A stretch of DNA of 34,504 nucleotides from the IMG/VR virus record IMGVR_UViG_3300047474_000958, positions 1 to 34,504 of that record; one strand, 5' to 3'. The position numbers and the translations under genes were made by a program. The notes beneath the pieces are model-generated. The model saw only the letters and a program-made list of their open reading frames with translations. It was not told the DNA's origin and ran no database searches. This document shows positions 21,101-27,487 of this stretch, in pieces. The stretch is from a virus. Every line of letters starts with the position of its first letter. The stretch's first letter is position 1.

Positions 21101-21322
21101 TTATTCCTCTATTAATCTATTTATACTTCTATGCTTCTCTTCTTTAGGTAATTTTTTCTTTTTATTGGTATGAATTTGAGTTATAGAGTGATCAGGTTGA
21201 TGTTTACGAGCTTTAATTTCTGGCTTTTTCTTTCCAAAAATAGCCTCCCAACCATCAGCATAAGCTTTCTGGTCGGTTCCACGTGGTTTATCACCCTTTC
21301 CACCATGCCATTGTTTTCCCAT
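21101..21322 (-). CDS. Small basic unknown protein (73 aa)
   Basis: The start at 21322 overlaps the previous stop (TAATG), and GGGTGG lies before it. The product begins MGKQWHGGKGDKPRGTDQKA and has WEAIFGKKK, a pattern ('KG..PR.......W..IFGKK') I recognise from small T4-like phage proteins near recombination genes. The rest is very basic (HTNKKKKLPKEEKH). Nucleic acid binding is likely from charge alone. Confidence 0.72.
   Translation of the reverse strand: MGKQWHGGKGDKPRGTDQKAYADGWEAIFGKKKPEIKARKHQPDHSITQIHTNKKKKLPKEEKHRSINRLIEE
21118..21125 (-). promoter_or_regulatory. T4-type late promoter (fibre-lysozyme unit)
   Basis: An exact TATAAATA on the - strand lies 19 bases before the ATG at 21098, within the 3' end of the neighbouring gene. 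It precedes the coiled-coil, fibre-like, unknown and lysozyme genes. Confidence 0.78.
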
Positions 21323-21486
21323 TAAATCCACCCTTTGATTATATTAGCCATAATTAATATAGCACATAATAGATTTATGCCTAAAATTATAGTTCTTATA
21401 ATTGTTATTTGATCTTCTACTGGCGCGGTGTCTTCGTCATTAAATGACCCAAGAGCGTATTTCCAAATAGTCCAAATTCTTTTCAT
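21322..21486 (-). CDS. Very small membrane protein (54 aa)
   Basis: The product reads MKRIWTIWKYALGSFNDEDT, then a membrane span of about 20 residues (ILGINLLCAILIMANII) near the C-terminus. Its ATG overlaps the SET gene stop (ATGA) and its TAA overlaps the next ATG, so it is embedded in a coupled operon and very likely real. No separate ribosome site is seen. Confidence 0.68.
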   Translation of the reverse strand: MKRIWTIWKYALGSFNDEDTAPVEDQITIIRTIILGINLLCAILIMANIIKGWI

Positions 21487-21818
21487 GTTTTGTTACTATA
21501 AAGGATTCCAACTAAACTATCTGGAGTAGTATCAACCTTATATTCGGTATAGTATACTGTTATTTCATCACCCGCTTTAATTTTTTTAATTACAATAAGT
21601 TCTCTAAAATTAACATTTTTAAGAATAAACGCATTAGGTGTTTCTGAGTGATTTACAAAACCACCCATTGGTGTTCTAATCAGGTGGCCTTCGAATTCGA
21701 CATGCGACCAACCTAATCTATCAGAAGGATCTAAGTCTTTTATTGCAAATAGACCTAGCCCATCAATAGAGCTTTCTTTTACTGTAACTCTATGATCAAG
21801 TGGTCGGTACGTACTCAA
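21483..21818 (-). CDS. SET-domain protein (putative lysine methyltransferase)
   Basis: The protein has 111 residues and is nearly a bare SET domain. Visible motifs are SSIDGLGLFAIKDLDPSD (N-terminal SET strand), GGFVNHSETPNA (the NHS..PN motif that lines the SAM/lysine channel) and IKAGDEITVYYTEY (C-terminal GDE...Y motif). SET proteins methylate lysines using SAM; substrates of phage versions are not known. The start codon is TTG at 21818, supported by GAGGA eight bases upstream. It lies in the early unit behind P7, which fits modification of host proteins. The short pre-SET region and absence of a zinc-binding post-SET cysteine cluster are notable. Confidence 0.85.
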   Translation of the reverse strand: MSTYRPLDHRVTVKESSIDGLGLFAIKDLDPSDRLGWSHVEFEGHLIRTPMGGFVNHSETPNAFILKNVNFRELIVIKKIKAGDEITVYYTEYKVDTTPDSLVGILYSNKT

Positions 21819-22002
21819 TTTTAATTCCTCTTCGAACTAATTCATTTCTGCACTTTTGTTTAATTTTAGATTTTCCATTTGAACTATTAATGTATTCAAA
21901 CAATTCTTCTTTTGGCGTTCCCTTAATAAAAAAATGTGTAGTTTCATATTTACCTGTTTCTCTATTTCTTACAGCCTGAGAAGGCTTAAATTTAATTGGC
22001 AT
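21796..22002 (-). CDS. Small conserved-looking basic protein (68 aa)
   Basis: The product begins MPIKFKPSQAVRNRETGKYE and continues with FIKGTPKEELFEYINSSNGK, then KQKCRNELVRRGI. I associate this pattern with small hypothetical proteins of T4-like marine phages. It overlaps the SET gene by 23 bases and its ATG shares a base with the upstream stop. Function is unknown; it is basic and probably helical. Confidence 0.77.
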   Translation of the reverse strand: MPIKFKPSQAVRNRETGKYETTHFFIKGTPKEELFEYINSSNGKSKIKQKCRNELVRRGIKIEYVPTT

Positions 22003-22595
22003 TACACTTCTCCAGTTATATGCTTATATATTTCTTTCCATTTCCAAAACCTAGGGATATCGCTATCAGCATCATAGTTATGGTCATGAGCTACTAAGAT
22101 AGGATTTAATCCAACCTTTTCTCCAGCAACAGCATTTTCTGGTTTATCTTCAACCCACCAACATTCGCTTCCTTTGTATTTTTCCAATACTTCATCTTTG
22201 TCAGCACCACATGGTAGGTATATAAACTCATCAAATATTTCTTTACCAAAGAGTAATTCTAAGTTTTGAGTTCTTAATCTCTGCGCATATTTGTTATCAC
22301 TTAAAGAAGTAATACAATGGAACCTATATCCATGTAACATGTTCAATCTTTTGATATAATATACAGCATCTCTTAAAGGAGGTAAAAACGCAATAGCTGC
22401 AGAATCATTAAATTCTGCTACAAATTTTCTACCTTCTTCTTTAGTTATTCCAAACCTAAGACCCACGTTATATTCGTTAAAATCTAACACAGGAATGTTT
22501 TTGTTATGTTCCATCCAATGTGTGAAGGCATAACCCCAGTCACACAAAACGCCGTCACAGTCGACTAAAATAACGTTTTCTTTCATTTCTTTCAT
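22002..22595 (-). CDS. HAD-superfamily 5'-nucleotidase-like protein
   Basis: The product has about 197 residues. Motif I is VDCDGVLCDW (nucleophile and acid/base aspartates). Motif II is CITSLSDN, and motif III/IV is CWWVEDKPENA. This arrangement matches the deoxyribonucleotidase (NT5C) type of HAD phosphatase, which dephosphorylates nucleotides. Phages use such enzymes in dNTP pool control or to destroy host nucleotides; which applies here is not known. GGAG lies six bases before the ATG at 22595, and the ATG at 22598 and a TTG at 22607 are alternatives. It is the first gene behind promoter P7. Confidence 0.88.
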   Translation of the reverse strand: MKEMKENVILVDCDGVLCDWGYAFTHWMEHNKNIPVLDFNEYNVGLRFGITKEEGRKFVAEFNDSAAIAFLPPLRDAVYYIKRLNMLHGYRFHCITSLSDNKYAQRLRTQNLELLFGKEIFDEFIYLPCGADKDEVLEKYKGSECWWVEDKPENAVAGEKVGLNPILVAHDHNYDADSDIPRFWKWKEIYKHITGEV

Positions 22596-22618
22596 CATTA
22601 ACTCCAATTTATATGTAT

Positions 22619-22647
22619 ATTATAACACAGTTTTAGGAGTTTGTAAA
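22619..22647 (-). promoter_or_regulatory. Early sigma70-like promoter P7
   Basis: This reads TTTACA, 17 bases, TATAAT on the - strand, with TG before the -10. A GTGAAAT box starts 21 bases upstream of the -35. It drives the HAD, SET and small genes down to 21101. Confidence 0.88.
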
Positions 22648-22675
22648 GGTTTATTTTAAATTAATTTCACTTATT

Positions 22676-22879
22676 TTAAGTGTTTTTAAAGTGTTTTTGA
22701 ACAGTTTCTAGCTTATCATTAGCTTCAGCAATTTTACCCACTTCAGCCTCAATAGCTTCAATGATACCAGGATGTTCCCCAATACCTGCTGGATTTTTAA
22801 CATATACCATGATATTGGCTTTGGCTACTTCGATTTCGCCTTCTAGTTTTTTAGTCAAAGCATTAAGTAAATAATTCAT
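22676..22879 (-). CDS. Small conserved-looking helical protein (67 aa)
   Basis: The start at 22879 is chosen because GGGAGA lies before it; a TTG at 22891 is unlikely. The product begins MNYLLNALTKKLEGEIEVAK and has a YVKNPAGIGEHPGII turn followed by a helix. I associate this layout with T4-like phage hypotheticals. A TATAAATA lies about 43 bases upstream, within the nuclease gene. Function is unknown. Confidence 0.75.
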   Translation of the reverse strand: MNYLLNALTKKLEGEIEVAKANIMVYVKNPAGIGEHPGIIEAIEAEVGKIAEANDKLETVQKHFKNT

Positions 22880-22880
22880 T

Positions 22881-23555
22881 TTATCTCCCAAATAATTTAC
22901 GTCTTTTGTATTCAGTAATTGTATTTATAAGCTCTTTAGTCCAGTTATCTCTATCCTCAATAAAGACTTGAGTACCTTCATCACCAGCCACAAATACTAC
23001 CAGTTGTTTCATTGGCATACCAGTCCTTTCTTCCCACATAATAGCATAAGCTGCGCATTGCATAAAGTAACCAGATATCCATTCTTTCTTTTTAAGTTTT
23101 CTAGAAGTTTTATAGTCAATAATACTATCAACTCCATTCCATTGTCCAACACAATCTACTCTTCCTGCAACTCCTAAGTGCTTAGAATATAGTGGAGCTT
23201 CTTGACAATATACTTTTGTAATAGATTCATCAAGTATTTTTTGAGCATCTTTAAACGTTTGTATATTGTGTGGCATTACACCTTCTAAATAATCCGGATC
23301 GTTATTCACATATTTTTCAAATATATTATGAACTGCAGTTCCGCGAGTACTTGCTTGTTTACTTATTCTATTTGCTTCTTCTTCACCAACTCTAGCTCTC
23401 CATTTTTGTATAGCTTCTTCGCTTAAGATCGAAAGGACAGTAGTAATAGAAGGATAAGTATTCCCATCAGGATCGGTGTAGACTCTACCAGATCTAGAAG
23501 TTTGTGCAGTAAGATCGTTATATCCGAGATCAATTGATTCATGTTTAAATTTCAT
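22881..23555 (-). CDS. PD-(D/E)XK nuclease (RecB/Cas4-like exonuclease)
   Basis: The protein of 224 residues carries the core of a RecB-type nuclease: GTAVHNIFE (H76), then GVAGRVDCVG (D134) and SIIDYKTSRK (D147, K149), and a GYFMQCAAYAIMWE helix with the Gln-Tyr pattern of motif IV. These enzymes cut single- or double-stranded DNA from an end. No Fe-S cysteine cluster as in Cas4 is seen. The gene lies in a unit with other DNA genes and overlaps the next one upstream by four bases. A part in recombination, in degradation of host DNA, or in end processing is possible. Confidence 0.88.
   Translation of the reverse strand: MKFKHESIDLGYNDLTAQTSRSGRVYTDPDGNTYPSITTVLSILSEEAIQKWRARVGEEEANRISKQASTRGTAVHNIFEKYVNNDPDYLEGVMPHNIQTFKDAQKILDESITKVYCQEAPLYSKHLGVAGRVDCVGQWNGVDSIIDYKTSRKLKKKEWISGYFMQCAAYAIMWEERTGMPMKQLVVFVAGDEGTQVFIEDRDNWTKELINTITEYKRRKLFGR
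22922..22929 (-). promoter_or_regulatory. Possible T4-type late promoter inside the nuclease gene
   Basis: An exact TATAAATA on the - strand lies in the 3' end of the nuclease gene, 42 bases before the ATG at 22879. Distance and strand allow late expression of the 67-residue gene, but a chance match in AT-rich coding DNA is also possible. Confidence 0.4.
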
Positions 23556-23800
23556 TTTGTTTTAATATTACCTCTTAGTCTAGGAGGCATTCCACTTTGT
23601 ATTCTTTGTTGGACTTCTTTCCAACCATCACCAGCTTTTTTCAAAGTAGCGCTTCCAGATGAATTATAACTATGATTGATAGTTCCAATTTGTTGTTGTA
23701 GATCTGGATTATCTTTTTTAAATTGGTCAAGATCTTTCCATGACATAGTGTATTCTTTAACTTCACCAGTCTTTAAGTTTTTAAAATCGTATCTAGGCAT
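23552..23800 (-). CDS. Small unknown protein (82 aa), FmdB-like layout without cysteines
   Basis: The start at 23800 gives MPRYDFKNLKTGEVKEYTMS, which has the 'MP.Y.f.....G......' opening of small FmdB-type zinc ribbons but none of their cysteines. The middle is KDLDQFKKDNPDLQQQIGTI and the end GWKEVQQRIQSGMPPRLRGN. This pattern is familiar from marine T4-like phages. CGGAG lies 11 bases before the ATG. The gene overlaps its neighbours by 8 and 4 bases. Function is unknown. Confidence 0.75.
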   Translation of the reverse strand: MPRYDFKNLKTGEVKEYTMSWKDLDQFKKDNPDLQQQIGTINHSYNSSGSATLKKAGDGWKEVQQRIQSGMPPRLRGNIKTK

Positions 23801-24341
23801 ATGTAAACCACTCCGGTACTTCTCTTTTGGTCCAATCCATTTTGAACCTATGTTGCTTTGTTTCATAAAAATTACGATATGATTCTACTGGGTCTTCAGT
23901 AATACATTCTGGAAATGAAGCCATTGCTAGTTTAAAGGGAGTCATTTTCTTTACCGGTATATTATCTGGTAAAACTGATAAAGCTTCTCTTAGTTTTACA
24001 TCAGTAGCATGCACCTTATCATACCTATATGTATATTCATCACATAAAGCAATAAAATGCTTGTAATGCCACATATAATTGTGCATTGATTCTCTAGTCC
24101 ATATTGTAGATGGATGATTGAAATGGCATGCTTTGTAAAGCAAATCTTCTCTTTCATCTTCCAAATAAAAGTATTGTATCATAGAACCACTCTTAGATTT
24201 TCTACGTTCCATTACACCATCAAGCATTCGATGGACAGTAGATAACATTTGAGCTGATTCTACAATCATTTTTACAACGTGTTTGTCACATTGCATTTGT
24301 GCCGCAATCACGGGATCATTGTCAAGTATAAAAATATTCAT
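23793..24341 (-). CDS. Conserved phage protein (182 aa), likely leaderless
   Basis: The product begins MNIFILDNDPVIAAQMQCDK, continues HVVKMIVESAQMLSTVHRML, and has FNHPSTIWTRESMHNYMWHY and PFKLAMASFPECI. I recognise this as a conserved phage protein sometimes labelled pyrimidine-dimer glycosylase-like. That label is weak, and I see no proven catalytic site, although the conserved His, Cys, Asp and Trp residues suggest an enzyme. Its ATG lies seven bases after the -10 of promoter P8 with no ribosome site, so translation from a leaderless mRNA is predicted. Confidence 0.78.
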   Translation of the reverse strand: MNIFILDNDPVIAAQMQCDKHVVKMIVESAQMLSTVHRMLDGVMERRKSKSGSMIQYFYLEDEREDLLYKACHFNHPSTIWTRESMHNYMWHYKHFIALCDEYTYRYDKVHATDVKLREALSVLPDNIPVKKMTPFKLAMASFPECITEDPVESYRNFYETKQHRFKMDWTKREVPEWFTYA

Positions 24342-24348
24342 AATGTAT

Positions 24349-24377
24349 ATTATAACACAGTTCTCATTAAATGTAAA
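24349..24377 (-). promoter_or_regulatory. Early sigma70-like promoter P8
   Basis: This reads TTTACA, 17 bases, TATAAT on the - strand with TG before the -10. Only seven bases separate the -10 from the ATG. The GTGAAA box of other early promoters is absent. Confidence 0.87.
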
Positions 24378-24432
24378 GGTTTAATTTATATATTATTTAG
24401 GTACTTTGAATACCTGAATATGCTATTTTTTA

Positions 24433-24482
24433 AACCAAAAAAGGGTTAAGCTCCGGAACCTAACCCTTATGGTTTTTTGGTT
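24433..24482. terminator. Strong terminator, bidirectional
   Basis: The inner stem AAGGGTTA/TAACCCTT (24441-24448, 24461-24468) has a 12-base loop, and the outer AACCAAAAAA/TTTTTTGGTT arms extend it. On the - strand the stem is followed by TTTT, ending the RNase H unit. On the + strand TTTTTT follows after ATGG. It is the best intrinsic terminator in the early region. Confidence 0.85.
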
Positions 24483-24531
24483 GTTCTCCTCCTATGAAAT
24501 TACTATTAAGAAAATATCACAAAGTTAGATA

Positions 24532-24545
24532 GGATCACCTCCTTA
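24532..24545 (-). promoter_or_regulatory. Orphan perfect Shine-Dalgarno sequence (14 nt) in a 3' UTR
   Basis: On the - strand the TAA stop of the preceding gene begins TAAGGAGGTGATCC. This is the complete complement of the 16S rRNA 3' tail (GGATCACCTCCTTA, which the + strand spells exactly). A second site, TAGGAGGAGAAC, lies about 40 bases further. No start codon with an open frame follows either one before the terminator. Confidence 0.7.
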
Positions 24546-25049
24546 GCTGTTGTTATCACTCCCCTTTGTTCCATCTTTTTTCACTTTTGGAACTCTGGAC
24601 CTTGGATTAGCCATTGGCTTCACAAGGAGATTGGGGAATGCTTCAGCAACTAATGCTGAGGTTATTCCATTGTATTTACCCATAAGACTTTTCTCCTTCA
24701 TATTAAGAACCAGCTCTGCTTCGTCACAATGTAGAGATTCTAGAATCCCAATAAACATTGCTTCTCGGCGAGCTGCGGGCAGATTATCGCCTACTCCACC
24801 TTTCACGAAATGTTTAAATTTTTTACTTTGTTTATGAAGACTTACCATCTCAAATCCTTTAGGAGCATCATCCTTTTTATAAGGAGGTTTTCCTTCAGGT
24901 AAATTCCATACGACAGCATCATCGTATGCACCTTTCAATATTGTTTGTAATGGTATAGTACCATTTTCTCTAAGATAATCGATTTTATCTTGTTTTGTTT
25001 TTTGATCACCAGCACTTGTAAGTACTTCTGATATTAGTTTTCTAGCCAT
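24543..25049 (-). CDS. Conserved phage protein (168 aa, DUF6433-like)
   Basis: The start at 25049 is chosen because GGAGG lies nine bases upstream. The product begins MARKLISEVLTSAGDQKTKQ and has LRENGTIPLQTILKGAYDDA, LPEGKPPYKKDDAPKGFE, REAMFIGILESLHCDEAELV and LVAEAFPNLL. I recognise this as a conserved T4-like phage family, which I believe is DUF6433 (not checked). It probably is helical, and the function is unknown. It overlaps RNase H by eight bases, and the shared operon suggests a link with DNA replication. Its mRNA ends in the orphan Shine-Dalgarno elements and the strong terminator. Confidence 0.82.
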   Translation of the reverse strand: MARKLISEVLTSAGDQKTKQDKIDYLRENGTIPLQTILKGAYDDAVVWNLPEGKPPYKKDDAPKGFEMVSLHKQSKKFKHFVKGGVGDNLPAARREAMFIGILESLHCDEAELVLNMKEKSLMGKYNGITSALVAEAFPNLLVKPMANPRSRVPKVKKDGTKGSDNNS

Positions 25050-25884
25050 TGTAAAATTCCTCCACAACTTCAATAAGATTATTACATCTCTTTTTAATTA
25101 AATAATTCAATACTCGCATTTTCATAGCAGGTTTTTGATCATCATATGTATTGACTATATTATTATATATATCATTTGGAATCTCATTGAGATCAATTAA
25201 CTTCTTATTTCTTTGATAATTCCTTTTTATTTCTTCAGGCATTATAGAATCATCATCTATCCAAGTATCAATTAGATTTTGTTTTAATGGTGTTTGTCTA
25301 ATTTCATCGACAAAACAATTATCCGGAGAAAGCACATTAGGTATACCATCACCTTTATCTCCACGACAAACATGTTCAAATAGATATTTTCTTGGGTGCT
25401 TCTCTGTTACAGCTTTTTTCTGAATTGGCGAAAATTGTTTCACGTTTGAAAACTTTTGTAACTGAATGAAATCTTTATCAGATGAAATAATCATGACAGG
25501 TTCAAATTTACCGAACTCTTGTGTTTCATAAGTAAGTGCACCAATAATATCATCAGCTTCACATCCTTCCATGTGTAATACTTTATATGGTAGGTTTTCT
25601 TTAATTTCATCTCTTACTAAATTAAGTACTCTAAAGATTTCTTGCCAATCTAATCCAGAGCTATCACGACCTTTTTTACGACTGGCTTTATATTGTGGAT
25701 AGAATTCTTTACGCCAGGTATTCATACCATCTGCGCAAATGACCATTTGACCATAGTCATTTCTATATTTTTTATTGTACATACGAATACTGTTTAGTAT
25801 CATATGTCTAATCATGTTTTCATCATTAAGTTTCTGCACTATGATGTTAGATAGTGCGATCTGACTATAATCAAGTAATATCAT
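25042..25884 (-). CDS. rnh: RNase H / 5'-3' flap exonuclease (T4 Rnh-like)
   Basis: The product of 280 residues (T4 RNase H has 305) is a FEN-1 family nuclease that removes RNA primers and flaps during lagging-strand synthesis. Metal-binding acidic groups are visible: ILLDYSQ near the start, VICADGMNTWRKEFYPQYKA, MEGCEADDIIGAL, MIISSDKDFIQL and GDKGDGIPN (helix-hairpin-helix part). These are the family's conserved Asp motifs in the right order. In T4 rnh is linked to dsbA and 33; here it lies 19 kb away in a separate early unit behind P9. The end has a basic helix (NYLIKKRCNN). Confidence 0.95.
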   Translation of the reverse strand: MILLDYSQIALSNIIVQKLNDENMIRHMILNSIRMYNKKYRNDYGQMVICADGMNTWRKEFYPQYKASRKKGRDSSGLDWQEIFRVLNLVRDEIKENLPYKVLHMEGCEADDIIGALTYETQEFGKFEPVMIISSDKDFIQLQKFSNVKQFSPIQKKAVTEKHPRKYLFEHVCRGDKGDGIPNVLSPDNCFVDEIRQTPLKQNLIDTWIDDDSIMPEEIKRNYQRNKKLIDLNEIPNDIYNNIVNTYDDQKPAMKMRVLNYLIKKRCNNLIEVVEEFYNG

Positions 25885-26206
25885 CTTGGTATTTTTCTAG
25901 TTCCATAATTCGGTCTTTAAGAATATCTAAATCTTCTTGGAGTACATGTTTCAGCCCTTGGTCTCTTAATAGTGATGACACTAAAAGATTAAGAATTACA
26001 AACATATCTCCTTTTAAATCTGGATTACTACTGTAATCAAAATCTAAACCATATTCTTCTAAACCGGTTTCAATTAAATCCAAAGCATATCTTCCGAGAT
26101 CAATGGATTGCTCAAATAAATCCTGTGCAATAAAATCTTCATCGAGTTCTTCTTGAATAAGCTGAGCTTTTCGAAGTTCGATAAAATTATTAAGAATCTT
26201 TGCCAT
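25871..26206 (-). CDS. Conserved-looking small acidic protein before rnh (111 aa)
   Basis: The product begins MAKILNNFIELRKAQLIQEE and is helical and acidic, with LGRYALDLIETGLEEYGLDF and FVILNLLVSSLLRDQG. It overlaps rnh by 14 bases and starts after AAAGGAAAAA, the first gene behind P9. I associate similar proteins with the RNase H neighbourhood of marine T4-like phages, but the function is unknown. Confidence 0.78.
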   Translation of the reverse strand: MAKILNNFIELRKAQLIQEELDEDFIAQDLFEQSIDLGRYALDLIETGLEEYGLDFDYSSNPDLKGDMFVILNLLVSSLLRDQGLKHVLQEDLDILKDRIMELEKYQDDIT

Positions 26207-26230
26207 CAGTTTTTCCTTTTATTAATATAT

Positions 26231-26259
26231 ATTATAACACAGTTTCATATAAAAGTAAA
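26231..26259 (-). promoter_or_regulatory. Early sigma70-like promoter P9
   Basis: This reads TTTACT, 17 bases, TATAAT on the - strand, with TG before the -10. It lies 25 bases upstream of the ATG at 26206 and drives the small acidic gene, rnh and the DUF6433-like gene. Confidence 0.85.
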
Positions 26260-26706
26260 CTATTTTTTTAAACTTTTTACGCTTTGACCGCCAATTTTGC
26301 AACTAATTATACCATTATAGTATTCGTCGGTGAGTAAAACTTCCCTTTCAAACTGTTCTTTAGCTTCATAGTAAGCGCATTCACCTTTAGTCTTACACAA
26401 ATGAAGTATTTCTCTATGATATATATCATTACCAGCTACTTCTCTTTCTTCATTTAATACTCGATTAGATCCAAAATATTCTCTCCAATCAGATTCCACA
26501 TAAGTAATTTTTCGACGCTTTCGAGTCTTTGTCTTTTGTAGTGTTTTCTTCGACCAAAAGAATTTTTTGCCGATATATTTCTTTGCTGTGGCTCTATTAG
26601 TAATTAAATAAACAAACCCATACCATTGTTTTCCATATTTTTCATAACAGAAATCTTCAGGTGGGTTAAACTTCATCCCTTGATAGTTCCAATCGTTCCA
26701 TTCCAT
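26260..26706 (-). CDS. GIY-YIG-like nuclease family protein
   Basis: The product has 148 residues. The segment WYGFVYLITN followed ten residues later by KKYIGKKFFWS corresponds to the GIY...YIG core. Further conserved parts are SDWREYFGSN, a KTKGECAYYEAKEQF helix with the candidate catalytic Glu, and LLTDEYYNG. I recognise this as a phage family close to GIY-YIG endonucleases (T4 DenA is one). A basic KTKTRKRRK stretch may bind DNA. Homing or host-DNA degradation is possible. The gene has no clear ribosome site and follows the zinc ribbon gene closely, at the end of the nrd unit. Confidence 0.75.
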   Translation of the reverse strand: MEWNDWNYQGMKFNPPEDFCYEKYGKQWYGFVYLITNRATAKKYIGKKFFWSKKTLQKTKTRKRRKITYVESDWREYFGSNRVLNEEREVAGNDIYHREILHLCKTKGECAYYEAKEQFEREVLLTDEYYNGIISCKIGGQSVKSLKK

Positions 26707-26714
26707 ATATGTAT

Positions 26715-26912
26715 TTATTCATCCCAAATATCATCGTCTTCTTCAAAATCAACATTATCGAAATCTAATGGATCGAGTTCTTCTTTGACGCCACAATTTG
26801 GACAGAATATATTTTCTGGAGCTTGCTCTGGATATTCCCAGTTAAGTTTTACTGAGGTATAACAATGAGGGCATTCGTGGTTCATCCAATGAGTTGGATT
26901 ATTTGTACTCAC
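26715..26912 (-). CDS. Small zinc-ribbon protein with acidic tail (65 aa)
   Basis: Two CxxC knuckles (CPHC at residues 14-17 and CPNC at 37-40) form a zinc ribbon, followed by an acidic tail (DFDNVDFEEDDDIWDE). The start is GTG at 26912 with AGGA seven bases before, overlapping the glutaredoxin stop. Such ribbons often contact RNA polymerase or nucleic acids; the acidic tail argues for protein contact. Function unknown. Confidence 0.78.
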   Translation of the reverse strand: MSTNNPTHWMNHECPHCYTSVKLNWEYPEQAPENIFCPNCGVKEELDPLDFDNVDFEEDDDIWDE

Positions 26913-27141
26913 GAATTATCCTTTCAAATTCGTTATAACCACCAATTGATTCTCCATCAATTTTTATTTGAGGAAAGGTTCTTGCTGTTGGAAACATTTC
27001 TAACATTTTATCTCTGTCAAAATCTACTCCTAACATAAATTTTTCATATTTGTGCTCAGATTCCTGAACGAATGATTGAGCTATTCTTACTGCCATATCA
27101 CAATATGGACATTGTTCTTTGCTATAAATTTCTATATTCAA
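26899..27141 (-). CDS. nrdC: Glutaredoxin (NrdC/NrdH-like)
   Basis: The 80-residue protein has the redox motif CPYC (C11, C14) in YSKEQCPYCDMA, the conserved TFPQIKIDG with its cis-proline, and GGYNEFE, the glutathione-binding end. It supplies electrons to ribonucleotide reductase. The start codon is TTG at 27141, supported by GGAG seven bases upstream and a four-base overlap with the previous gene's stop. Its place in the nrdA-nrdB unit confirms the role. Confidence 0.93.
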   Translation of the reverse strand: MNIEIYSKEQCPYCDMAVRIAQSFVQESEHKYEKFMLGVDFDRDKMLEMFPTARTFPQIKIDGESIGGYNEFERIIREYK

Positions 27142-27311
27142 TTTACTACTCCATTAATTATCCAAAACGCTAAAAGCATTAATCCAAATACGCATACTTG
27201 AATTATAGATGCCCAAAATACTTGGCGCATTGGGTGTATTTCTGTTAATTTTTCTACCCAGGATTCACTAGGTGATAAATTAACTACTTGTAATATTTTT
27301 TCTTCCTTCAC
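27138..27311 (-). CDS. Very small membrane protein (57 aa), GTG start
   Basis: The product begins with a GTG-encoded Met and reads KEEKILQVVNLSPSESWVEK, then HPMRQVFWAS and a membrane span (VFGLMLLAFWIING) near the C-terminus. AGGA lies five bases before the GTG. Its start overlaps the upstream stop (GTGA), and its stop overlaps the glutaredoxin start (TTGA). The double overlap makes it convincing. Function unknown. Confidence 0.65.
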   Translation of the reverse strand: MKEEKILQVVNLSPSESWVEKLTEIHPMRQVFWASIIQVCVFGLMLLAFWIINGVVN

Positions 27312-27487
27312 ACAGATCCTATATCATGTTTACGAATAACTGTTTCTAATAATTGACCATTTTTGTCATAAGTAAAAACAGTTTCATTTTGCATATTATC
27401 CGTAACTCTAACTACAGTTTGTTTATATACTATATTAGTTTGAGAGTTTGGATACAAATAAACTGGCATTGAAGCATTTATTTCCAT
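27308..27487 (-). CDS. Very small unknown protein (59 aa)
   Basis: The product reads MEINASMPVYLYPNSQTNIV, then a beta-like VVRVTDN and ETVFTYDKNGQLLETVIRKH. Its ATG overlaps the nrdB stop (TAATG) and its stop overlaps the next start (GTGA). It fills the space between nrdB and the small membrane gene. It is probably a small beta protein with unknown function. Confidence 0.65.
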   Translation of the reverse strand: MEINASMPVYLYPNSQTNIVYKQTVVRVTDNMQNETVFTYDKNGQLLETVIRKHDIGSV

